Shown: one piece after another, positions 28,925 through 35,982 of the stretch
How the letters are laid out: the number at the start of each line of letters is the position of its first letter
Numbering within the stretch: position 1 is the stretch's first letter
DNA from: Encephalitozoon hellem ATCC 50504
Taxonomy: Eukaryota > Microsporidia > Unikaryonidae
Direction: 5' to 3'
Length of the DNA: 64,000 nt
NCBI RefSeq assembly: GCF_000277815.2
Contig: NC_018471.1
Span: 124,001 to 188,000, forward strand
Position numbers and translations under genes: made by a program
The notes under the pieces: model-generated
The model's input: only the letters and a program-made list of their open reading frames with translations
Told to the model about the DNA's origin: nothing
Database searches by the model: none

Positions 28925-29081
28925 GCTATATCTTCGAATGGGTTAATATATCCAAAGAAATAAAGCTTTCTCGACTCTGCCACATTAGAGCGTTTATTGA
29001 ATATGCTTGGAAATGCTCTCATCTATCTGCAGCGCGTTCTCTTCCATCTGTTAAAACAAGGAAAAAATTTACCCTGAACAG

Positions 29082-29501
29082 ATGAGCAAGGAGCTTTTTG
29101 ATATAAAGCCACTTGTCGAGATAAAGGAGGCCTACAGAAAGGACAAAAAGTTTATCCGTCACCACTCTGACAGATACAAGAGAGTAAAGCCATCTTGGAG
29201 AAAGCCTCGTGGAATTGACAGCAAGGTCAGAAAGAGATGCAAGGGGCAGAGGGAGATGCCTTCCATCAAGTATAAGAAGCCAAAGGAGATCAGGCATCTT
29301 CTGCCAAATGGGCTCAGAAAGGTTAGGATATTTAACATCAACGATCTCACGCCACTAGCATCTTTGAACAGGTTTTACTGTGGAGAGATTGCACATGCAG
29401 TAGGTGCTAGGAAGAGAATTGCCATTGTCAATCGAGCAAAGGAGCTTGGGATTTGTCTTCTGAATGGAAATGCACGTCTTGTTCAGGAAATCGAGGAATA
29501 A
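29082..29501 (+). CDS. RPL32: 60S ribosomal protein eL32
   Basis: 139 residues, normal for eL32. Conserved segments: [52 protein letters not shown], and a final [12 protein letters not shown] with NARL. It is intronless, unlike many microsporidian ribosomal protein genes; no GTAAG donor occurs near the start. CCC sits 8 nt before the ATG. Confidence 0.96.
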   Translation: MSKELFDIKPLVEIKEAYRKDKKFIRHHSDRYKRVKPSWRKPRGIDSKVRKRCKGQREMPSIKYKKPKEIRHLLPNGLRKVRIFNINDLTPLASLNRFYCGEIAHAVGARKRIAIVNRAKELGICLLNGNARLVQEIEE

Positions 29502-29574
29502 ATCTTCTAGTGCTTCATTTCTTTATTCTGTAAGTGAATTTATTAACGCCGAGAAAAACATCCTTTTCGATTGA

Positions 29575-30333
29575 ATGAACTTGATATCGGTTACCAATGG
29601 GAGCATTGTTTTCAATAGGAACAAGACCTTGATAATGAGAAACATCTCTACTGGTACAATAGAGAAGATGGATGCACCAAACTGGATATCCTTCATGTCC
29701 GGGAAATATTTGGTTGATGGAGAAAAAAACTTATATGTTATTGACGGAACTACGCTAAAGAATGTCCTGAAGCTCAACAGAAGCATTTTTTGCCTGGTGG
29801 AATATGGAGATGAGGTGTATGTGGCAGATAGATTTGGGGATGTTTACAGAATTGGAGATGGAGGATGCGAATATGTGCTTGGGACTTTATCGTATCTAAC
29901 AGGAATGGCAATACACAATGGGAGGATCTTGCTCAGCGACAAGTACGGAAGGATCCGTATCAGTGGGATGAATGGGAAAATATTGGGGTATAGGTTCGGC
30001 TGCGGGTCTGTAGTATCTCTGGAATGTGTTAATGGGGCTCTGGTTTCAATAAGCACCAAGAGAATAGTTCTGTATGACAGCGAATATTCCCCAAGCCATA
30101 TATATGAATTTCCAGAAGGTACAAGTGCTCTAAAGGCCATGGGAAAGGGAGAGAACGAACTCGTAGTTATCTGCTCGAACACCCACCTCCTGTTCAGTAT
30201 AGGAGACAAAATCGATCTCGTTTCCTGCACGGAAGAGACTATTATTGATGGTGTTTGCAGCGGGTCTGCTTTTTACAAGGTACTCCCAAACTTCACAATT
30301 GTGGATGACAAGCAGAAAGTCTTCTATGAATAA
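29575..30333 (+). CDS. WD-repeat protein, probable tRNA m7G methyltransferase subunit (TRM82/WDR4)
   Basis: 252 residues of beta-propeller. The segment YVADRFGDVYRIGDG followed by LGTLSYLTGMAI, LLSDKYGRIRISG and FGCGSVVSLE matches the order ADKxGDVY...GHxSMLTDx...TADRDEKIRVS...GHxxFVS of TRM82/WDR4, the non-catalytic partner of TRM8 for guanosine-46 methylation of tRNA. It is shorter than yeast TRM82 (444), with eroded outer blades. No C or G tract is near the ATG. Confidence 0.65.
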   Translation: MNLISVTNGSIVFNRNKTLIMRNISTGTIEKMDAPNWISFMSGKYLVDGEKNLYVIDGTTLKNVLKLNRSIFCLVEYGDEVYVADRFGDVYRIGDGGCEYVLGTLSYLTGMAIHNGRILLSDKYGRIRISGMNGKILGYRFGCGSVVSLECVNGALVSISTKRIVLYDSEYSPSHIYEFPEGTSALKAMGKGENELVVICSNTHLLFSIGDKIDLVSCTEETIIDGVCSGSAFYKVLPNFTIVDDKQKVFYE

Positions 30334-30398
30334 AGATTTGGATAATCCTGGAATGTAGGCGCAGTCACTTATTTATGTAGTACTTTGTCCAAAGCCCC

Positions 30399-31124
30399 AT
30401 GGATAACAGTAAGAGATATAAAAATGGGGCGGCCGTTGAGGATTCTGGTGATGCGCTGGAAGGAGGGACAAGCGAATCCAGCTCTATTTCGGAGACGTTT
30501 TCAGATGATGAAATTTCTTACGAAGTGGCAAGCCTTTCCCCATCGAACTTTTCAGATGTATCCACTATTACGGAACAGTCGAGAATATTTCCATCTTCCG
30601 AAGAATTTCTTTCTTTATCTGCTTGCTCCAAGGTCTTAATCAGTGGAGACATCATTTTCTCCTTCTGTGGATTTTTTCAGCTATCTAAAGTGCTTGAGAT
30701 TGCAGAGAAAAAGCTTAAAAAGGCCCTGAATACCCTAGTCTCGTCACTAGAAAACAAGGAGGCTAAGAAAGATGAGACCTATGTCTTTTACACAGAAAGA
30801 GCTGCCAACATTCCCTTAGAGATGGTTCTTGATCTATACAAAAGCCTTTCATTTGCAGACTTCAAGTACATAATATTTATTTCAAGAGTTAAGGTGTGTG
30901 GAAAGATGGAGGCAAAGGATCTTATGGAAGACTTCAAGGAATACGATCCATCAGACTTGAGCCACATGCCTGTGAGAGGAGAGGAGGTCCTGCTACTGTC
31001 ATCTTATATTTCCAAGAAGCAGATCGTGGTTAACGGAAACACATTCAGACTGTTTTTAGTTGATAACCAGATGTTTGAATCATTCATAAACCTTTTTTCA
31101 AAGGAACTCTCTGAAAGTACATAG
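30399..31124 (+). CDS. BCP1/BCCIP-like protein
   Basis: 241 residues. The first 60 residues are acidic and Ser-rich (SSSISETFSDDEIS). The core FYTERAANIPLEMVLDLYKSL, then FKYIIFISRV, matches the BCP1/BCCIP pattern GLxxSERxxNxPxEVxPPLYxxL...YYLIxSK. Near the end FRLFLVDNQMFESFINLF parallels the family's last strand and helix. BCP1 is the chaperone of ribosomal protein uL14. CCCC abuts the ATG. An overlapping frame at 30385 is a shadow. Confidence 0.6.
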   Translation: MDNSKRYKNGAAVEDSGDALEGGTSESSSISETFSDDEISYEVASLSPSNFSDVSTITEQSRIFPSSEEFLSLSACSKVLISGDIIFSFCGFFQLSKVLEIAEKKLKKALNTLVSSLENKEAKKDETYVFYTERAANIPLEMVLDLYKSLSFADFKYIIFISRVKVCGKMEAKDLMEDFKEYDPSDLSHMPVRGEEVLLLSSYISKKQIVVNGNTFRLFLVDNQMFESFINLFSKELSEST

Positions 31125-31185
31125 AATAAACAACTTAGGTCTGTTCTACAGTCTTGTTTTCTATTTTTCTGCACACTCCCCAAGA

Positions 31186-31989
31186 ATGGAACGGGCAGTC
31201 CACAATTTAGAGCTAGTTCTGGAGAACGGAGTCGAAGGCCAGTCTGAAATGATAATAGATGTACTTAAAGACCTTGTACAGGCGTCTTTAAGAAGTACAG
31301 ATGAGGAAATCGCAAACTATGAACTGGATGAAATGTTAATGGAATCCTTGGATAAAACATCGTATGAAGAACACAGAGAGCTTGTGGAGATGCTTCCAGA
31401 CCTCATTTCATGTATGAGAGATCCGAGAAACATAGTCCCTGCAATAGAAAAATACTTTGACCCAAAGTGCGACTTTTCGATAGATGCTGCCAAAGTAATG
31501 TTTGTGATGAAAAGAGATTTCGGGTTTGAATTCGATGGTTTTTTGAGCACGCTTTTTGATTGTGTGAGTCCTAAAAATATCGAGAAGGATATAGAAAGGA
31601 AATTGCTGTTTATTTTAATGGTATTGGGGGATAACTCCGTTCCATTGGCTGTGGCCAAGGCCTTCATCAAGAAGCTATGCAGTATTTCCCTGCAAATGAA
31701 GTCTTCTCACTGTCACAAGATACTCTGGGCAGTGTTATGGATCATGAGATTCCATCCAATGGCATATATAATGGCAAGAGAAGATGGCTTCAGAAAGGAT
31801 CTCGAATGGGCTGAATCCATTACAATGGATAAGTTCCAGCCATATCTTTTTGAGCTTGATATATTGAGTGAATCCCTAGAGGGAATCAAAAAGATTGTTA
31901 ATCTGATAAGACGGGAGGCTGGGGATGCCAAAAGCAGGCCAAGGTTGCTATCCTTGAGTAATATTACATTTCCAAGATTAGAGATTTAG
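31186..31989 (+). CDS. NOC4-like ribosome assembly protein (CBF/Mak21 region), putative
   Basis: 267 helical residues. The C-terminal half has a HKILWAVLWIMRFHPMAYIM segment followed by an AES...FQPYLFELDIL segment and IKKIVNLI. This follows the order of the NOC4 CBF/Mak21 domain (VYNLLRRHP...SSLWEL...HYHPxVxxLAKIF). NOC4 works with NOP14 in 40S assembly. The protein is about half the usual length, so the N-terminal repeats are reduced. CCCC lies 3 nt before the ATG. The assignment is tentative. Confidence 0.5.
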   Translation: MERAVHNLELVLENGVEGQSEMIIDVLKDLVQASLRSTDEEIANYELDEMLMESLDKTSYEEHRELVEMLPDLISCMRDPRNIVPAIEKYFDPKCDFSIDAAKVMFVMKRDFGFEFDGFLSTLFDCVSPKNIEKDIERKLLFILMVLGDNSVPLAVAKAFIKKLCSISLQMKSSHCHKILWAVLWIMRFHPMAYIMAREDGFRKDLEWAESITMDKFQPYLFELDILSESLEGIKKIVNLIRREAGDAKSRPRLLSLSNITFPRLEI

Positions 31990-32022
31990 CGCACCAACCC
32001 AAATTAAAGGCACATCTGTTTC

Positions 32023-32778
32023 TTATGGCGTTTCCTGCAACTTCCTCATAAGGTATTTCTTCGCATCATCTTTGACTCTTAGTCTTTTTTTCGCCACAGG
32101 CACTGCAGTTGGTGATTCTGCTTCTTTAATTTTCTTCATCATCCTCCTCAAAGAGGACATGCTCATGATCTTTTCAAGATTAAACTTTCTATAGGAGTTT
32201 GGCAAATTGCTATCCTTGATGAAGTATGCCAAGCAAAGGCTATAAGGATTGACTCCCTCGTTGTTCTTGCATACTGAAATAAAGTTCTTTAGAGTGCAGT
32301 TTCCCTCAAATCCTTGTGTAGAATAAAAATCCCTTACTCTGTCAAAAATAGCCGAAAGATATTCAAAAGACGCTTCTACATGCTCAAACTCTCTTAAAAG
32401 TATTCTCTTGAACCTCAATCCTGTCCTTTCCGTAAAGGGATTCAGATCACTATAGGATATCGGATAGTGATGTCTCCTAAGCACATTGTATATTATTGAT
32501 AGTATCTTGTCATTGACGCCGACTCTCTGCTTGAACCTTTTGGTCTCCAAGACCTGCCTAACTTCGTCAAAATAGCCCGAAACATTTAAAATGTTAACCA
32601 ACGATTCCACATCTTTGTTGTATCTCCCAGACCTATCACTTGCAAGATATTTCATCTTTTTTGGTGCTATAAATGAGCGGAATGCATATGATGGCACATA
32701 GCCATCCTCTGCTTCCAGACACAATCCACAGGATGTGCAAACACCTTTGGAAGTTGACAAATGGCTGCAACCCTCCAT
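32023..32778 (-). CDS. zinc-ribbon, TFIIB-like protein (putative)
   Basis: 251 residues. The N-terminus has a compact zinc-ligand cluster, CSHLSTSKGVCTSCGLCLE (Cys-x-His-x7-Cys-x2-Cys). The middle looks like a cyclin fold: ILSIIYNVLRRHHYPISYSDL, then a second helical repeat, and the C-terminus is basic. This order recalls TFIIB, BRF1 or RRN7. It is too divergent to choose; a gene for general TFIIB may lie elsewhere. It is followed by the eS10 gene 73 bp upstream on the same strand. Confidence 0.45.
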   Translation of the reverse strand: MEGCSHLSTSKGVCTSCGLCLEAEDGYVPSYAFRSFIAPKKMKYLASDRSGRYNKDVESLVNILNVSGYFDEVRQVLETKRFKQRVGVNDKILSIIYNVLRRHHYPISYSDLNPFTERTGLRFKRILLREFEHVEASFEYLSAIFDRVRDFYSTQGFEGNCTLKNFISVCKNNEGVNPYSLCLAYFIKDSNLPNSYRKFNLEKIMSMSSLRRMMKKIKEAESPTAVPVAKKRLRVKDDAKKYLMRKLQETP

Positions 32779-32851
32779 TCAGGGCCATGTCTGTAGGTGA
32801 AAAAGAATAATTACAAAATGCTAGCCTCAGACAATAAAGAAGATGTTTATT

Positions 32852-33142
32852 TCAAACCATCACAACCGATGGCTCCTGGTTAGCCATGCCTTCTTCAGTG
32901 AAAACCAGCTCCTCTCTCAGCCTGGATTCTCCGAGTGGAGTTAATAGGAAATATGAGTGTCTCCATACATGAATCTTCTGGACATATCCATGGGAAATCA
33001 TAGTCTTCATAAATACCTTCAACTGCAAATTAGGAATCTCAAGATCCTTGTGGTTCCCAAGGACAGTGTCTTCAAGCAATAGCGCCTTCTTCTCGAGCAG
33101 ACGTCTCTTTATCTTGTACTTGTTTGGTGTTGGTACTAGCAT
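32852..33142 (-). CDS. RPS10: 40S ribosomal protein eS10
   Basis: 96 residues. The eS10 winged-helix domain is clear: MLVPTPNKYKIKRRLLEKKALLLEDT, IPNLQLKVFMKTMISHGYVQK, WRHSYFLLTPLGESRLREEL. The Arg/Gly-rich C-terminal tail of animal eS10 is missing. A 37-nt intron ends 4 nt upstream of ATG 33142. The in-frame ATG at 33160 lies inside that intron, so it is not the start in spliced mRNA. Splicing also brings a GGG tract to about 14 nt before the ATG. Confidence 0.92.
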   Translation of the reverse strand: MLVPTPNKYKIKRRLLEKKALLLEDTVLGNHKDLEIPNLQLKVFMKTMISHGYVQKIHVWRHSYFLLTPLGESRLREELVFTEEGMANQEPSVVMV

Positions 33143-33146
33143 TGCT

Positions 33147-33183
33147 CTACAAATTAGCATTTCTACATAGCTGAGTCACTTAC
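33147..33183 (-). other. putative 37-nt spliceosomal intron in the eS10 5' leader
   Basis: On the minus strand the segment begins GTAAGTGACTC and ends GCTAATTTGTAG, the first preceded by GAAG. The donor matches the microsporidian consensus GTAAGT and the 3' end has a TAAT branch-like site close to AG. It contains an ATGTAG start-stop and, 8 nt later, an ATG in frame with eS10. Not tested by transcripts. Confidence 0.72.
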
Positions 33184-33260
33184 CTTCTCAAAGCCCTTGA
33201 ATAAATTTTTTTTTATTGTTTATTCAGTGAGGCATTTGAACAGTATCTTCTCAGCCCTTT

Positions 33261-33500
33261 ATGGCAAGCGCGAAGCTACTGATGGTGGCATCAACAATGG
33301 CATATGGATATGTATTTTATACGCTTGTTATAAAGGTAAGTTATATTCCAAGTAATTTTTAGCCACTATTTTATGATCCAACTGTCGCTGAAGATATATT
33401 AATCGCGCTATCCTCTATCATCCTATCCAGCATTTTCTTGATACATGCTGTTTTAGGCTTTGATGAGGAAAAGACAAAGCCTATGCAGCAGGGATCATAG
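33261..33500 (+). CDS. spliced 70-residue two-helix membrane protein (DPM2-like?)
   Basis: Exon 1 is 33261-33335 (25 codons) and exon 2 is 33363-33500 (45 codons and a stop), joined in phase 0 across a 27-nt intron. Exon 1 encodes a hydrophobic helix (about residues 4-24). Exon 2 starts PLFYDPTVAED, then has a second helix (about 36-54), and ends with a polar FDEEKTKP tail. CCC lies 3 nt before the ATG and the downstream gene follows after 13 bp, so the exons fill the space well. The layout and the FYTLVIKPLFYDP stretch recall DPM2, the stabilising subunit of dolichol-phosphate-mannose synthase, but similarity is weak. Confidence 0.68.
33336..33362 (+). other. putative 27-nt spliceosomal intron
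   Basis: The segment follows AAG, begins GTAAGTTATATT and ends AGTAATTTTTAG. The donor is consensus. The last three bases TAG are an in-frame stop, so an unspliced transcript encodes only 33 residues. The length, a multiple of three, and the TAATTTKTAG ending shared with the eS10 intron fit the very short Encephalitozoon intron class. Confidence 0.75.
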
Positions 33501-33513
33501 AATTGAACAAAGC

Positions 33514-33852
33514 CTACAACGCATCTCCCTTACTGGGGACATCCATGCAGAGTTCCATCCATTCTGAATACCTCCCAGATGCTGAATGTGCCTCTATGCC
33601 AACAATTTCAGGAACTTCATACGGGTGGCTTTCTTCTATAAGCTTCTTGACCATATTAAATAAACAGGTGAATGTTTTTATAGTCAATTTGTACTCTGTT
33701 TCCCTTTCAACGTTTCCTTTCCACGGATAGATGGATGTCACCTGGGATATCTGGCAGCAAGCAGCAAGCCTCCTAGTTATTAAGTCGCACGAAGCCTTTT
33801 CCGCAGACTCCTGGGATGGATATGTTGTAAAGACAATGAGCAAATGTGGCAT
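33514..33852 (-). CDS. cutA: CutA1-like protein
   Basis: 112 residues, the standard CutA length. Landmarks: LLIVFTTYPSQESAEKASCDLITRRLAACCQI at the N-terminus, SIYPWKGNVERETEYKLTIKT (central Y-x-W-x-G-x3-x3-E motif) and HPYEVPEIVGIEAHSASGRYSEWM at the end. CutA forms a stable trimer; roles in metal tolerance and membrane protein anchoring are reported but the activity is uncertain. No signal peptide. GGG lies about 9 nt before ATG 33852; the frame opens five codons earlier at 33867. Confidence 0.93.
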   Translation of the reverse strand: MPHLLIVFTTYPSQESAEKASCDLITRRLAACCQISQVTSIYPWKGNVERETEYKLTIKTFTCLFNMVKKLIEESHPYEVPEIVGIEAHSASGRYSEWMELCMDVPSKGDAL

Positions 33853-33903
33853 AAGGATTCCCTCCAAAAAGTACTTAATATTTGCAATTTCTAGAATGTA
33901 CGA

Positions 33904-34920
33904 ATGTCTGGGGTTATAAGTATCCTAGGTCTTATCAATCCTCGGGATGCTCTTTTCAAGGCAATATTCATGGAAAAGAAACTTTCCAAGCACCATCTGA
34001 AAGAGGTTTCTATACCTAGCATTGTCCTTAGAGTGATGGAAGAATGTGTTTCTGTTAAGGACGGTGGGCTTGTTGTGATAGGGCTTAGCAGGATTTTGGT
34101 GAGGAAGATGAAATACCTACAGGATGAATGTAGCGATGCTGCTCATAAGATCTGCAGGAAAAGAGGGGATAGAGGAAGAGGTGTTAAGCAGCCATCTTCG
34201 AGGGGGATAACCCTTGGGCTGGACCTAGAAAACATATACATTGATGATCAAATGATAAGTCCTGAAGAGCTTGTGATTCTTCCTGAGGAAAATAATGCAG
34301 GCGATATCCAAGAGGATATAGACTTCAGCTTTAATGAGTTTAATGACATTTCCTATATTGAAGAGGGTAGACTTGAAGGCGAGGACAACACTAGAGGTTC
34401 CACGACCACTGAGGTTACTCAAATTCCTTTAGAAGAGCGTAGGGAGAAAAGAAGAAAGATTGTTGAGGACTCGGAGCTAGAGTTTGACTCTCAGGTATTT
34501 AGAGAAAACCTCAGAAACACGAAAGACATAGTGTATAAGGAGAAGGCCTTTGACATAAGAGAGGACCTTGCATCCAAACTTTCAATTGCGCCAGAAATAT
34601 TGTCTAGAATATGCCATAGGGAGATATATTCGAGAGAAAGCGTAGAAGGCGTCCGAGACACGACTCTATTGGAATCCTATGGAGACATTAGCTTTGGTAG
34701 TCAAATCGTCGAATCACAGGCATCAGAGGAAATTACTGTGGAAGAGAGTCTCGATGTTGAGAAGTTGCCTGAGAGATTTGTCTTTAATGAAATTGCTGCT
34801 GGGCATAGCAGACACGAGAAGAGTAGAATGTTTTTGTCACTCTTAAAGCTGCTTGGAGATGGGACCTTAAAAGCATATCAAGGCTATTCCTATTCTAACA
34901 TAGAATGCAGACTTTCATAA
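33904..34920 (+). CDS. kleisin subunit of cohesin (Rad21/Scc1 or Rec8)
   Basis: 338 residues. The N-terminal kleisin domain is clear: GLINPRDALFKAIFMEKKLSKHHLKEVSI, then GGLVVIGLSRILVRKMKYLQDEC, where it contacts the SMC3 neck. The centre is acidic and low-complexity with candidate separase-like sites (for example DIREDLAS), and the last 45 residues (HSRHEKSRMFLSLLKLLGDGTLKAYQ) form the winged helix that binds SMC1. It is short (yeast SCC1 566). Mitotic or meiotic form cannot be told; SPO11 in the same window allows either. No C/G tract is directly before the ATG. Confidence 0.87.
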   Translation: MSGVISILGLINPRDALFKAIFMEKKLSKHHLKEVSIPSIVLRVMEECVSVKDGGLVVIGLSRILVRKMKYLQDECSDAAHKICRKRGDRGRGVKQPSSRGITLGLDLENIYIDDQMISPEELVILPEENNAGDIQEDIDFSFNEFNDISYIEEGRLEGEDNTRGSTTTEVTQIPLEERREKRRKIVEDSELEFDSQVFRENLRNTKDIVYKEKAFDIREDLASKLSIAPEILSRICHREIYSRESVEGVRDTTLLESYGDISFGSQIVESQASEEITVEESLDVEKLPERFVFNEIAAGHSRHEKSRMFLSLLKLLGDGTLKAYQGYSYSNIECRLS

Positions 34921-34972
34921 TCGTGGGTAGGGGCTTTGTGAATTTTTGTGTCTTAAAAAATTTATCCCTTCA

Positions 34973-35569
34973 ATGGAAAAGAAGGAGCATGTTATAATTG
35001 ATGCCACTGGACAAGTGGCAGGAAAGCTTGCAGCAAAAGTTGCCAAGCTCCTTCTTGAAGGAGTTCATGTGAGTGTTGTCTGCTGCGAGGAGGCAGTGTT
35101 TATGGGAAGTCTAAAGAGATCTATGGATAAGTTCAAGGCATACCTTAACAAAAGATGCATTGTTAATCCAAGAAGAGGGCCATTCCACTTCCGCGAGCCA
35201 AGGATGCATCTTGCAAAGATAATAAGAAGGATGATTTCCTATAAGAAGGTCAGGGGAAAGACTGCATTGAGTAAGCTTGCAACCTACGAAGGGATCCCAA
35301 GAGAGCTTGAGGGGTTACCAAGGCAGAAGGTGACCTGTGCATTGGTCAAGTATGCAGGAAGGCCTAATAACCATGTCACCCTCGGGAAGCTCCTAAGCAT
35401 GTTTGGATGGAAGCATGCAGAGGCAGCCAAAAGAATAACGGGAGAGTTGAGAGAAAGAGAAAGGCAGATGTCTCTAGAAAAAGAGGAGATCTACAGGAAG
35501 AGGGAGAAGATTAAGAAAGACAAGTCCTTTGAAGACGAGGTAAACAAGAAGCTAGCTACGTTTGCATGA
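34973..35569 (+). CDS. RPL13A: 60S ribosomal protein uL13 (L13a/L16)
   Basis: 198 residues. Family motifs: HVIIDATGQVAGKLAAKVAKLLLEG, NPRRGPFHFREPRM, RMISYKKVRGKTALSKLATYEGIP and LGKLLSMFGW, with the Lys/Glu-rich C-terminal helix. Intronless. An in-frame GTG at 34946 opens the frame; ATG 34973 has CCC 4 nt before it. Confidence 0.95.
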   Translation: MEKKEHVIIDATGQVAGKLAAKVAKLLLEGVHVSVVCCEEAVFMGSLKRSMDKFKAYLNKRCIVNPRRGPFHFREPRMHLAKIIRRMISYKKVRGKTALSKLATYEGIPRELEGLPRQKVTCALVKYAGRPNNHVTLGKLLSMFGWKHAEAAKRITGELRERERQMSLEKEEIYRKREKIKKDKSFEDEVNKKLATFA

Positions 35570-35617
35570 GTTATTAAATGCCCTTAAGTTTATTACAATA
35601 TTTTTGTGTGCCCTTGA

Positions 35618-35938
35618 ATGAAGAAGCAGAAGATATGCTACAAGAGAAATAGTTATATAAATAGAGGGACAAAATTCAAGACACTGAAGCAGCTGATGCC
35701 AAGTCTTGTTGAAAAAGACCATAAGTATGTCCAAATTTCAAACAGGGTATCTATAAGGCCGGGAATAAAACTCTGTGACCTAACAAGCCTTCCTGCACCA
35801 TACACATGCCCAAACACTAGGCTATTCTACTATAACTCTTCCGTGTATAAAAGGATTTGTGACATGCCTAGCGATCGTATCCAAAAGCTATTTCAGTTAA
35901 GAGAGTTTGGAAAAACCTTGGTTCCATTTAGAAAATGA
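35618..35938 (+). CDS. IES6/INO80C-like protein (YL1 C-terminal domain)
   Basis: 106 residues. The YL1-C domain reads KLCDLTSLPAPYTCPNTRLFYYNSSVYKRICDMPSDRIQKLFQLR, matching the IES6 pattern CDITGLxAxYTDPKTxLRYHxxExYxxIRxLPxxxVQxYLxLR. IES6 is a core subunit of the INO80 chromatin remodeller with Arp5. The basic N-terminus is short. CCC lies 4 nt before the ATG. Confidence 0.75.
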   Translation: MKKQKICYKRNSYINRGTKFKTLKQLMPSLVEKDHKYVQISNRVSIRPGIKLCDLTSLPAPYTCPNTRLFYYNSSVYKRICDMPSDRIQKLFQLREFGKTLVPFRK

Positions 35939-35982
35939 TATTATTAAGTGCTGAACAGCATGGAAGATAGAATGAATAAACT

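Noticed and set aside
30385..30639. 84-codon ORF in a second frame at the BCP1-like gene
   Set aside because: Lies inside the larger frame that carries the family pattern and whose ATG directly follows CCCC.
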